This document shows positions 1-7,214 of a DNA stretch of 8,088 bases, one piece after another. The notes under the pieces were generated by a model. It made no database searches. It worked only from the letters and a program-made list of their open reading frames with translations, and was not told the DNA's origin. The translations under genes and the position numbers were made by a program. Position 1 is the stretch's first letter; each line of letters starts with the position of its first letter. Source of the stretch: Planctomycetota bacterium (GTDB taxonomy: Bacteria; Planctomycetota; Phycisphaerae; Tepidisphaerales; Tepidisphaeraceae); assembly GCA_029777755.1 (NCBI GenBank), contig JAKORQ010000073.1:1-8088 (forward strand), given 5' to 3'.

Positions 1-8
1 CAACTCGT

Positions 9-1676
9 CTAGTCGGTCACCGGCTCGGGGGTGGGCGTCTCGATCGGCCGGCGCCACAGCAGATGCTGCCGCCAGTGTTCATCATCCCTCTCGGGATAGT
101 CCAGTCGGTGATGAGCGCCGCGGCTCTCGGTTCGCATGAAGGCGGCCGTGGTGATCAGCGCCGATACGGTCAGCATGTTCTGCACCTCCCAGCCGGCGAT
201 GGCCGAGGTGAGATTGCCCGGGTCGAACACCTTGTCCATCACGTAGCGGCTCCAGAAGGCGATGATCTCGCGCGTCTCATCCAGTCGGGCGGCCGTTCTC
301 TCAATACCCACATTGCGCCACATGAGGGATCGCAGGGAGCTGCGCACGTCGTTAATGTCCAGCTCGGTGCGGGCCGAATCCGGTATGCGGTGCTCGAGAT
401 TCTGCGGGAACTTTATGTTGTTCTCCTTCGCTCCCCGGGCAGCGTCAGCGCCGGCGCGAGCGCCATAGGCCAGACCCTCCAGCAGCGAGTTGCTGCCCAG
501 GCGGTTGGCGCCGTGCAGTCCGGTGCAGGATGCCTCCCCCACCGCATACAGCCCCGGTACGCGGGTGCGCGCCATCTCGTCCACATCGATGCCACCCATC
601 ATGTAATGGGCGGCCGGGTGCACCGGGATCAGGTCGCGCGACATGTCCAGGTCAAACTGGTCCACCAGCTTGGCGAAGCTGGGGAAGCGCTTGCGGAACT
701 TCTCGATATCAAGGTGTCGCACATCCAGGAAGACATGCGAGTAATTGGTCTTGCGGATCTGCTCCACGATCGACTGGCTGACCACGTCGCGCGGGGCAAG
801 CTCGGCCGACGGGTGATAGTCGGGCATGAAGCGATGTCCGGTGCGGTCGACCAGGTAGGCGCCTTCGCCACGGATCGCCTCGCTGATCAGGGCACGGCTG
901 GATCCGGCGACATAGAGCGTGGTAGGATGGAACTGCACCATCTCCACATCCTGCAGGGTAGCGCCGGCGCGGTAGCCAATGGCATGCCCATCGGCAGTGG
1001 CGATCTTGGGATTTGTCGTCTCGCGATAGAGCATGCCAGCCCCGCCGGTGGCGATGATGACACGCTTGGCCCAGATGATCTGAAGCTTGCCATCGAGGAT
1101 GGCCAGTGCCCCCAGGGCGCGGCCTTCATCTGTGAGCACGTCGAGGACGAAACTGCCCTCGACAATGCGGATGGTATCGCGATCGCTGACGATCTTTATA
1201 AGCGTCTCGGCGATGGCCCTGCCGGTGGCGTCGCCATGGGCGTGGACAATCCGCGGATAGGAGTGCCCTCCTTCCAGGCCGAACGCCAGTTCATGCGCCT
1301 TGGCGGGATCGCGATCGAAGTCGGCTCCCCACTGGAGCAGCTCGATCACGCGCTGCGAGCCTTCGCGGACGGTTATCTCAACTGCCTTGCGGTTACACAG
1401 GCCGCCCCCGACGTTGATGGTGTCCTATATGTGGGCCTCGAAGTTGTCCGGGGGATTGAGGGCGGCGGCCACGCCACCCTGGGCGTACCAGGTATTGGAT
1501 TCCTGGATGCGGTCCTTGGTGACGATCATCACGTCAACGCCTTCATCGGCCGCCGCGATGGCCGCCCGCAGCCCTGCCACGCCGCCGCCGATGACCAGAA
1601 CATCAGTCACCTGCTGGGTAAGACGGGCAGCCTTGAACGAGACGAGATAACGCCGCTGATAGATGGCCTGAAACAT
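9..1676 (-). pseudogene. nadB: L-aspartate oxidase, interrupted by an in-frame amber codon
   Basis: NadB is a cytoplasmic FAD enzyme that oxidises L-aspartate to iminoaspartate, the first step of de novo NAD synthesis before NadA. The frame from ATG 1676 to TAG 9-11 has 555 codons, close to the 540 residues of E. coli NadB. The N-terminus shows the FAD-binding VIGGGVAGL motif followed by YAQGG. Further on are HPTTL (H250), APRDVV (R296), HPAAHY (H357) and GANRLGSNSLLEG (R392). These have the same mutual spacing as E. coli H244, R290, H351 and R386, from memory. Codon 84 is TAG (plus-strand cta at 1425-1427), inside a stretch reading EAHI-stop-DT where E. coli has HVEDT. The frame is unchanged on both sides, so this is a nonsense codon and not a frameshift. 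GTG 1349 could restart translation, but the product would lack the FAD-binding N-terminus. No Shine-Dalgarno is evident before 1676. It could be a true pseudogene, a sequencing or assembly error, or a suppressed stop. Identity is very secure; functional status is not. Confidence 0.93.
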
Positions 1677-1813
1677 TTGGGGAAAGATTTTCGAGCTACG
1701 CTCCGCGTTTGCAACACCTAACCCATGCCTTGAGCCGGCAAAACATGCTCAATTTCCGCGGCCGAACGTATGCGAGATAACGCCAGATTCCCGCTGTTTC
1801 ACGCACTGATTGA

Positions 1814-1825
1814 TGCTACGTAGCA
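1814..1825. promoter_or_regulatory. 12-bp perfect palindrome upstream of nadB
   Basis: TGCTACGTAGCA reads identically on both strands. It lies in the 161-base gap between the heparinase-like gene stop (1838) and the nadB start (1676), about 138 bases upstream of nadB. It could be a dimeric repressor site, but it matches no operator I recognise. It has no loop and no T-run, so it is not a terminator. Roughly two such 12-mers are expected by chance in a window this size, so support is weak. I see no other clear signal in the gap. Confidence 0.2.
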
Positions 1826-1837
1826 CGAACGCTGCCA

Positions 1838-3673
1838 CTACTTCTGCGGGATGAAATCGATCCTCCAGTTTGCTTTTTCATCGGCCGAAAGCCGCTGCTG
1901 GAATCCGACTATCGTCACGCCTTCATTGGGAGCGTCGTAGTCGGCAGGCCTGGGGTCTTTCGCGAGAATCTTCATCTCCACCGGCCTGCTGGATGTGACC
2001 TTCAGGCGGACGCTCTTGCCATCGCGGGTGAGCAGCGCGCCGTCCGGCAGGAGCTCCGGCGTGGCGCGAGTAACAAGGGCCCACTGCACCACGCCGCCAG
2101 CCTCGGTGGCGACGACTTCGTCAGCGATCGTTACGCTGCCATCCTGGTTGAGCGAGGCATCGCGCGTGACTGAGCTGAGCTGTCCGCGGTAGACATCAGA
2201 CAGGTCGATGCGGGCGCTGTGATCAGTCGACGCAACGATCTCCGACCGGCCGGTGATGACGGGATCGGCGCCATTGACGGTAATGATGTTGTGGGCGCTT
2301 GCGCCGATGCGGAAGACTTTCCATCGATCGCCGTCGGGAGAACTGTCCCACATGTTCACGCCGACCGACTCGAGGGAGTGATAGTCCTGCATCTCCAGGT
2401 CCTCGGCGAAGCGGGTGCCGAGCATGTCGATGACGAAGCTGCCGGCGTCGATATGGCCATGCGAGATGGCCGCCCTGCCTGCCTTGATCCCAAGGAAAGT
2501 GGCCGACTCATCCCAGGCACTGCGGAACAGCGCCACCGGCGTCGGCCCATGGCCAACGAAGTAATTGGCGCTGGGCTGTCCCTGGGATTGCTCCGGCCGC
2601 GTCCAGATCAACAGCAGTGGCAACAGGCGATCGGTGGAGCGTGGCCGGGCGATGGCGGGATCCTGCACCAGCATCTCGAGCGACTTTCTCTCCCAGAACA
2701 GGAGGCCGGGACGATTCTGCCAGGCGGCCAGGAAGTGCATGGCCGGCGACAGGGAGAACTTGCGGGCCTGGTGACAATCGGAGTAGTTGAACCACAGCCC
2801 GGTCGGCCCCTTCACGTGGACGAAGTAGTCGGCCGTGCGGTCGAGTCCAGGTTTGCTGAGCAGGCCGAAGTCATCGCCAAGCGCCTTCTGCAGGGCGGAG
2901 ATCAGCAGCACGTTGAAGTTGGTGCCGTAGTCCCAGTACATCGCCCCTTCCGGATAGGCGCCGTCCGGGGCGTACTCCTCCATGGAGATGGGCACGGTGT
3001 CGATAGCCCGCTTGATCATCCGGCCGGCCAGTTCCGGCTGCTGCTCGGCCACCATCAGCGCGCCCAGCACCATGCCGGCATTGCAGACTTGGTTCCAGTT
3101 GTTTCGCCAGGTGGACCAATGGTCGTGCTTCAGTGACGGCTCGAGTCCGAGGGTGATGATGGCCTGGCGCAAGGTTGCCCTGGTTTGCTCGTCGAGGGCG
3201 TCGTAGCACCAGTCCAGGCCGATGGCCATGCCAGCGGTCATCTCGGCGACGTCGAGATAGTGGCTGGGGTTCCAGTCGCTGAACTTCGCGACAGTGAGCA
3301 TCTCCTCACGGGCACGGAGGGCATACTTCCGGTCGCCCGTCAGGCGATAGGCAAGCCCCAGGTGAGTCGTGCGGCGAAGCAGTTGGCGCGAGACGGCCAG
3401 CAGGCGGCGTCCCGTGACCACGCGCTCGAGCAGCGGCAGTTGGAGGATATCGTCAGAGCCGCGCAACACGAGCTGGTAGACCGCGTTGAGCTGAGGATCA
3501 GACTGGATGCGCCGACGCAGTTCATCTTCCTCATGGCGCAGCAGGAACAGCCGGGGTGGGTTGGGGAGGTTCTCGAACATCGCCTGATTCTCCTGTGGAT
3601 CGGCGACGATCTGCGCAATGGTCCCGAGGACAGCAGTGAACAGCGTAGTTGCGACGACCATCGCCCGATACAT
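1838..3673 (-). CDS. Secreted heparinase II/III-family (alginate-lyase-like) protein
   Basis: Probable polysaccharide lyase or related carbohydrate-active protein, exported from the cytoplasm; the substrate cannot be told from sequence. From ATG 3673 it has 611 residues. Residues 1-24 (MYRAMVVATTLFTAVLG then TIAQIVA) look like a signal peptide. The following helical part resembles the (alpha/alpha) toroid of these lyases, with an NNWNQV motif (N191-N194) and a PEGAMYWDYG motif (E242, Y246, Y249). The second half has SHGHIDAGSFVIDMLG (H405, H407), the hallmark of the heparinase II/III-like beta domain, then SAHNIITVNG and a beta-rich C-terminus. In characterised relatives, conserved Asn, His and Tyr residues act in beta-elimination; assigning specific residues here is inference. 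An in-frame TTG at 3694 would add seven residues, but they would only delay the signal peptide, so I prefer ATG 3673. Neither start has a clear Shine-Dalgarno. It follows nuoC on the same strand after 51 bases, so co-transcription is possible. The family call is firm, the activity is not. Confidence 0.85.
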   Translation of the reverse strand: MYRAMVVATTLFTAVLGTIAQIVADPQENQAMFENLPNPPRLFLLRHEEDELRRRIQSDPQLNAVYQLVLRGSDDILQLPLLERVVTGRRLLAVSRQLLRRTTHLGLAYRLTGDRKYALRAREEMLTVAKFSDWNPSHYLDVAEMTAGMAIGLDWCYDALDEQTRATLRQAIITLGLEPSLKHDHWSTWRNNWNQVCNAGMVLGALMVAEQQPELAGRMIKRAIDTVPISMEEYAPDGAYPEGAMYWDYGTNFNVLLISALQKALGDDFGLLSKPGLDRTADYFVHVKGPTGLWFNYSDCHQARKFSLSPAMHFLAAWQNRPGLLFWERKSLEMLVQDPAIARPRSTDRLLPLLLIWTRPEQSQGQPSANYFVGHGPTPVALFRSAWDESATFLGIKAGRAAISHGHIDAGSFVIDMLGTRFAEDLEMQDYHSLESVGVNMWDSSPDGDRWKVFRIGASAHNIITVNGADPVITGRSEIVASTDHSARIDLSDVYRGQLSSVTRDASLNQDGSVTIADEVVATEAGGVVQWALVTRATPELLPDGALLTRDGKSVRLKVTSSRPVEMKILAKDPRPADYDAPNEGVTIVGFQQRLSADEKANWRIDFIPQK

Positions 3674-3724
3674 GGGCGGGTATGGTAGCAGCAAGACGCC
3701 GGTGATGCACTGCTGCCAGCTGTT

Positions 3725-4300
3725 CTACTTTTCGCGGGTAACGATCTTGTAGCTCTCGCGCTCGCCCACGCCGCGCAACGGATAGTCCTTGCGCAGTGGA
3801 TAGCTGCCGAAGGCGCTCCAGGTGAGGATGCGGCGGAGATCGGGATGGCCGACGAAGATGATGCCGAACATGTCGTAGGCCTCGCGCTCCATCCAGTCGG
3901 CGCCGTGCCAGACGGGGTAGACGCTGTCGATCTTCAGCCCCGGGTCACCCTTTTCCATCACCTCGCTATCGAGCGGGGCAGTCTTGGGAGCGGTGGGCAT
4001 GGTGGGGTCGAGATAGACCTTCAGCCAGAGACGCCGGCCGGTCTCGGTGGAGAGCAGGCCGTAGTTTACTGCGAAACGGTGCTGGGCGCCGGGATATCCC
4101 AGGTAGTCCACGCCGTTAAGCTCGAACAGCATGTCGAACTTCAGCGTCGGTTCATCGCGCAGGCAGAAGCAGACTTCGCGAATCTTCTCTCGCGGGACGA
4201 TAACCGTCACCATGTCACGGAATGACCCCACCAGGAATTTCGTGTCCGGGAACCGCTGCTTAAGCAACGGCAGCGCCGGATGTTGCGGAATCTGCGCCAT
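3725..4300 (-). CDS. nuoC: NADH-quinone oxidoreductase subunit C (30 kDa subunit)
   Basis: NuoC is a peripheral-arm subunit of respiratory complex I, at the cytoplasmic face of the membrane, packed against NuoD and NuoB near the quinone site. The product is 191 residues. The family signature is clear at residues 138-159: ERE, then YDMFGI, then GHPDLRRIL. A YPLRKDYPLRG tail follows, as usual in NuoC. I chose ATG 4300 because AAAGG (plus-strand 4306-4310) sits five bases upstream and because homology begins there. The open frame continues 99 codons further upstream to 4597, but that extension is not NuoC-like and would run into ctpA. Residues 98-122 (DPTMPTAPKTAP onward) look like an added loop compared with the short turn of typical NuoC. 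No other nuo gene is next to it: a heparinase-like gene lies downstream and ctpA diverges upstream, so complex I genes are probably dispersed in this genome. Confidence 0.93.
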   Translation of the reverse strand: MAQIPQHPALPLLKQRFPDTKFLVGSFRDMVTVIVPREKIREVCFCLRDEPTLKFDMLFELNGVDYLGYPGAQHRFAVNYGLLSTETGRRLWLKVYLDPTMPTAPKTAPLDSEVMEKGDPGLKIDSVYPVWHGADWMEREAYDMFGIIFVGHPDLRRILTWSAFGSYPLRKDYPLRGVGERESYKIVTREK

Positions 4301-4337
4301 GCAAACCTTTCGTGTACAAGTCCAGTCTATGGATCGA

Positions 4338-4366
4338 ATTGTTGTAATAGCGACCGGACTCGTCAA
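4338..4366 (-). promoter_or_regulatory. Candidate sigma70-type promoter for nuoC
   Basis: On the minus strand, TTGACG (4366-4361, five of six matches to the -35 consensus) is followed after 17 bases by AACAAT (4343-4338, four of six matches to the -10). Initiation near 4331 would give a leader of about 30 bases before the nuoC ATG. Spacing and position are good, but the -10 is mediocre. This is prediction only. Confidence 0.4.
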
Positions 4367-4488
4367 GCCGAGGGCATATGCAGGCGGCTGATTTCCGCCG
4401 TCTAGCGATTGTTGGCGTCGGTGCGCCTGGCCGCGGACGCTTTCAGGCGCGTTACCGATCCACGTTGTGTGTGAACGGGCTGTATATC

Positions 4489-4497
4489 TGCTAGAAT
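4489..4497 (+). promoter_or_regulatory. Candidate extended -10 promoter for ctpA-tsaD
   Basis: TGC-TAGAAT is a TG-n extended -10 with five of six matches to TATAAT. No well-spaced -35 is present: TTGTGT at 4465-4470 is 21 bases away, which is too far, though extended -10 promoters can work without one. Transcription starting near 4504 would leave a leader of about 17 bases before the ctpA ATG at 4521, consistent with the Shine-Dalgarno at 4511-4514. Confidence 0.45.
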
Positions 4498-4510
4498 CGA
4501 CCGTTCTCAT

Positions 4511-4514
4511 GGAG
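4511..4514 (+). promoter_or_regulatory. Ribosome binding site deciding the ctpA start
   Basis: GGAG lies six bases before ATG 4521. It overlaps an upstream in-frame ATG at 4509, which itself has no Shine-Dalgarno. This favours 4521, giving a product starting MKKEKLAW with a normal signal-anchor. Confidence 0.55.
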
Positions 4515-4520
4515 CAACGC

Positions 4521-5951
4521 ATGAAAAAAGAGAAGTTAGCGTGGACGGTGAGCCTTCTACTGATCGCGCTGCTCGCGATGCAGTTGCCCGGTTCCATCCC
4601 GGCGCGTGATGAGGACTATGCGTTTGTCCGCACGCTCGTGGATATCCATCGCCAGGTGACGGCCCGCTACGTCGAGGAAGTCGACCCCGACGCGCTGCGC
4701 CGCGGGGCGATCGATGGCATGCTCAATCGGCTGGATCCGTACACCGATTACGTTCCGCCGCAGGACCAGAAAGCCTTCGACCAGATGCTCGAGGGTCAAT
4801 TTGAGGGAGTGGGCATCCAGCTTTCGCAGAAGGAAGACGGAGATATCGAGGTTGTCACCCCGATTGACGATTCCCCTGCCTTCAAGGCCGGCATACTGCC
4901 TGGCGATGTCATCATCAAGGTCAACAACCAGTCGGTCAGCGACAAGCGGCTGGCCGACGTAACCAAGATGATCCAGGGCGAGGTGGGCACGGAGGTCACG
5001 TTACGCGTCCGCCGGGGGGATGAGGAACTGGACTTCACCCTGATGCGGCAGCAAATCGTGATGCCCACTGTGAAGGGGTTCAACCGTAATGGCGACAACA
5101 CATGGAACTACTATGTCGATGAGGCCGAGAAGATCGCCTACATGCGGGTGACGCAGTTCACCGGCGACACTTATGAGAAGATGCGGCCGATTATCGAGTC
5201 GCTGCTGGCTGATGGCATGCGGGGGCTGATCCTCGACCTGCGCTTCAACCCCGGCGGGCGGCTGGATGCGGCCACGGCCGTGGTGGACATGTTCCTCGAT
5301 GAAGGCGTGATCGTCTCCACCCGCGGGCGCGATCGGCCTGAGGAGACAGTCTTCGCCACCGCCAAGGGCACACTTCCCAACTTCCCGCTGATCGTGCTGG
5401 TGAACGGATCGTCGGCGTCGGCCGCCGAGATCGTCGCGGGGAGCCTGAAGGATAACCGCCGGGCGCTGGTGATCGGCTCGCGCACCTTCGGCAAGGGATC
5501 CGTGCAGGAGCTGATCCGGCTGGACCAGAACAGCGGCGAGTTGAAACTGACGGTGGCATATTACTACCTGCCCTCCGGCCGGCTGGTGCATCGCAAGAAG
5601 GACGCCAAGGACTGGGGCGTGATCCCGCACATCGCGGTCAACGTCGACCCGGCGGTCGAGCAGCGGATCATCCGCGAGCGCTACGAGACGGAGCTGTTCC
5701 GTCGCCCGGGCACTGCCCCCTCCACGGCCCCGGCAACCATGCCGTATGGCTCCGACGTGCAGCTTCAGCGGGCGGTGGACAGCATGATGGCGCTCATCGT
5801 CCTGCATAAAAATGGCGCTACCACCCTCCCGGCGACTATCCCCGGGGTCGAGCAGTCCGCAGCGGCAACCGATGCCCCTGCCGACGATCCGGCCGACGCC
5901 GAGGCGAATGAAGTGGAAGAAGACGCCGAAGTGGCGGTTCCGGAGGATTGA
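4521..5951 (+). CDS. ctpA: C-terminal processing peptidase, S41A family
   Basis: CtpA-type serine protease with a PDZ domain, which cleaves proteins from their C-terminal end in the periplasm or envelope. The 476-residue product starts MKKEK, followed by a hydrophobic segment at about residues 7-24 that acts as signal peptide or anchor. A DPYTDYVPP motif lies in the N-terminal helical part. The PDZ domain (about 92-175) opens with GVGIQL and contains AGILPGDVIIKVN. The S41 core (about 195-385) has LDLRFNPGG, then NGSSASAAEIVAG with catalytic S300, then FGKGSVQ with K325 and Q329. The 25-residue Ser-Lys spacing and the Lys+4 Gln match B. subtilis CtpB (S309/K334/Q338), so all catalytic residues are present. 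The last 80 or so residues are low-complexity, rich in Ala, Pro and Thr and then strongly acidic. The tail is not part of the conserved fold. The stop codon overlaps the tsaD start, so the two genes are almost certainly co-transcribed. GTG 4467 and ATG 4509 are in-frame but less likely starts. Confidence 0.93.
   Translation: MKKEKLAWTVSLLLIALLAMQLPGSIPARDEDYAFVRTLVDIHRQVTARYVEEVDPDALRRGAIDGMLNRLDPYTDYVPPQDQKAFDQMLEGQFEGVGIQLSQKEDGDIEVVTPIDDSPAFKAGILPGDVIIKVNNQSVSDKRLADVTKMIQGEVGTEVTLRVRRGDEELDFTLMRQQIVMPTVKGFNRNGDNTWNYYVDEAEKIAYMRVTQFTGDTYEKMRPIIESLLADGMRGLILDLRFNPGGRLDAATAVVDMFLDEGVIVSTRGRDRPEETVFATAKGTLPNFPLIVLVNGSSASAAEIVAGSLKDNRRALVIGSRTFGKGSVQELIRLDQNSGELKLTVAYYYLPSGRLVHRKKDAKDWGVIPHIAVNVDPAVEQRIIRERYETELFRRPGTAPSTAPATMPYGSDVQLQRAVDSMMALIVLHKNGATTLPATIPGVEQSAAATDAPADDPADAEANEVEEDAEVAVPED
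5942..5946 (+). promoter_or_regulatory. Ribosome binding site of tsaD inside the ctpA 3' end
   Basis: GGAGG lies four bases before ATG 5951, within the last codons of ctpA. It selects ATG 5951 over the immediately preceding in-frame TTG 5948. Together with the one-base TGA/ATG overlap, it points to translational coupling of tsaD to ctpA. Confidence 0.7.
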
Positions 5952-6973
5952 TGGCGCTGGTGCTGGGAATTGAGTCTACCTGCGACGAGACCGCGGCGGC
6001 CGTGGTGGAAAATGGCCGACACGTTCGCTCCAGCGTCATAGCCTCACAGGTTGAACTGCACGCGCGCTATCGCGGAGTGGTGCCGGAGATCGCCAGTCGA
6101 GCGCATATCGAGAGCATCCTGCCGGTGATCCAGGATGCCCTGCGGCAGGGACAGGTGACGCTGGAGGATGTGGATGCGATTGCCGTCACCCATCGCCCGG
6201 GCCTGATCGGGTCGCTGCTCATCGGGGTGACGGCCGCCAAGACGCTGGCGTTCGCCGCAGGCAAGCCACTGATCGGCGTCGACCACGTGCAGGCGCATCT
6301 CTACAGCGTCATGCTCGACAGCGATATCGACGTAAAGTTCCCCGCGGTGGGACTGGCAATCTCCGGCGGACACACCGCGCTTTACAGCATCAGGGGCTTT
6401 TCTGATATCCAGCTCATCGGGGCGACGATCGACGATGCCATCGGCGAGGCATACGACAAGGTCGCGTTCATTCTCGGGCTGGGATATCCCGGTGGGCCGA
6501 TCATCGATCGCCTGGCGAAAGAGGGAAATCCCGAGGCGATACGCTTCCCGCGGACGACGCTCTCGCGTACCAGCCTGGATTTCTCATTCTCCGGGCTGAA
6601 GACGTCGGTGCTGTACAACGTGCGCGGCCACAAGGGCATCGAGAGGACCTCTGCCGACCTCAGCCAGCAGCAGATTGCGGACGTGGCGGCGAGTTTCCAG
6701 GCCGCCTGCATCGATGTCGTGATAACCAAGCTCAAGCGGGCGATCCGTCATGTGAATGCAAAGTCGGTGATCATCGGCGGCGGCGTGTCGGCCAACCAGG
6801 GCCTGCGTGCAGCACTGGCGAAGCTGCATGTTCCGGTATATCTGCCCAGGCTCTCGTATTGCACGGATAACGCGGCGATGGCGGCCGGGCTGGGGTATCT
6901 GCACTACCAGGCCGGGCGATCCAGTACGCTGGACTTGGATGCCATCACCCACTCCCAGCTTGCCCGGGCATAG
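5951..6973 (+). CDS. tsaD: tRNA N6-adenosine threonylcarbamoyltransferase
   Basis: TsaD (Kae1/YgjD family) transfers the threonylcarbamoyl group from threonylcarbamoyl-AMP to A37 of ANN-decoding tRNAs, making t6A. It acts in the cytoplasm with TsaB and TsaE, neither of which is in this window. The product is 340 residues, against about 337 in E. coli. It begins LGIESTCDETAAAVV, the ASKHA-type nucleotide-binding start. The metal-binding pair is H112 and H116 in VDHVQAH, and the third ligand is D306 in CTDNAAMAAG. Other family landmarks are PEIASRAH, ISGGHTAL, GEAYDKVA, LGYPGGP, FSFSGLKTSV and IGGGVSANQGLR. No key residue is missing and the frame is uninterrupted. It is the second gene of a ctpA-tsaD pair and is probably essential. 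Confidence 0.97.
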   Translation: MALVLGIESTCDETAAAVVENGRHVRSSVIASQVELHARYRGVVPEIASRAHIESILPVIQDALRQGQVTLEDVDAIAVTHRPGLIGSLLIGVTAAKTLAFAAGKPLIGVDHVQAHLYSVMLDSDIDVKFPAVGLAISGGHTALYSIRGFSDIQLIGATIDDAIGEAYDKVAFILGLGYPGGPIIDRLAKEGNPEAIRFPRTTLSRTSLDFSFSGLKTSVLYNVRGHKGIERTSADLSQQQIADVAASFQAACIDVVITKLKRAIRHVNAKSVIIGGGVSANQGLRAALAKLHVPVYLPRLSYCTDNAAMAAGLGYLHYQAGRSSTLDLDAITHSQLARA

Positions 6974-7055
6974 CAATCTCAGCAGGAGAATGGAAAATAC
7001 GCGCAAAAATCTTACCTTGCGCTTTGACCTCTCTGGCTGGCGCGCCTTTACTTTG

Positions 7056-7124
7056 TATGAAGCTTTGAGACAAATGAATGGTGAATCGAAAGATTAAGCC
7101 AGACAAGTGTCCCAAGGCTTCATA
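7056..7124 (+). repeat. Structured hairpin repeat, copy 1
   Basis: The left arm TATGAAGCTTTGAGAC (7056-7071) pairs with the right arm GTCCCAAGGCTTCATA (7109-7124). Of 16 positions, 14 are Watson-Crick, one is a G-U wobble (7064/7116) and one is an A-C mismatch (7068/7112). Inside the 37-base loop is a small hairpin, AATC-GAAA-GATT (7084-7095), with a GNRA-type tetraloop. That loop sequence favours the plus strand as the transcribed strand. An AAGCC at 7096-7100 can alternatively pair with GGCTT at 7116-7120. The element is a direct, diverged copy of 7135-7214. I do not recognise its class. Confidence 0.7.
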
Positions 7125-7134
7125 AATTTGCGTT

Positions 7135-7214
7135 CGAGAAAGAAGCCTCGAGACAGTTGGATGTTCAGATCGAAGGATCTGGAACAAGCCAGTAGTCCCG
7201 AGGCTTCGTTCTTG
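7135..7214 (+). repeat. Structured hairpin repeat, copy 2
   Basis: The left arm 7135-7154, containing GAAGCCTCGAGAC, pairs with the right arm 7195-7214, containing GTCCCGAGGCTTC. Of 20 positions, 17 are Watson-Crick, one is a wobble (7136/7213) and two are mismatches (7141/7208 and the A-C at 7151/7198). The inner hairpin is CAGATC-GAAG-GATCTG (7166-7181), extendable to eight pairs with one wobble. AAGCC at 7186-7190 repeats the alternative pairing partner seen in copy 1. No T-run follows, so it is not a standard intrinsic terminator. It ends 66 bases before the AEC start. It could be part of a leader RNA for that gene or one member of a dispersed palindromic repeat family. Confidence 0.7.

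Noticed and set aside
1425..1427. TAG reassigned to an amino acid or pyrrolysine insertion in nadB
   Set aside because: TAG is used as the terminal stop of several intact genes here, and the site is not a known pyrrolysine position.
63..1721. Long plus-strand open frame of 552 codons opposite nadB
   Set aside because: It is the antisense shadow of a GC-rich gene: the minus-strand frame has full NadB motifs, while this one has no recognisable domain.
1643..1784. CGAGATAACGCC present twice (1643-1654 and 1773-1784)
   Set aside because: A 12-base exact repeat is expected by chance about twice in a window this size. One copy lies in nadB coding sequence, and neither is symmetric.
2219..3136. 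Plus-strand open frame of 305 codons opposite the heparinase-like gene
   Set aside because: The opposite strand carries a signal peptide and family motifs throughout; this frame has none and starts without a ribosome site.
4301..4597. 99-codon N-terminal extension of nuoC
   Set aside because: It would overlap the ctpA start on the other strand, has no NuoC similarity, and ATG 4300 has a good Shine-Dalgarno.
7001..7025. GCGCAA/TTGCGC inverted repeat as an intrinsic terminator after tsaD
   Set aside because: The stem is only six pairs, the loop is ten bases and only three T follow, so it does not meet the usual pattern.
6990..7097. 35-codon open frame starting MENTRKNLTLRFDLSGW, just after tsaD
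   Set aside because: AGGAG sits only one base before its ATG, too close to work well. Its 3' third runs through structured repeat copy 1, and I recognise no family. I keep it only as a remote possibility.
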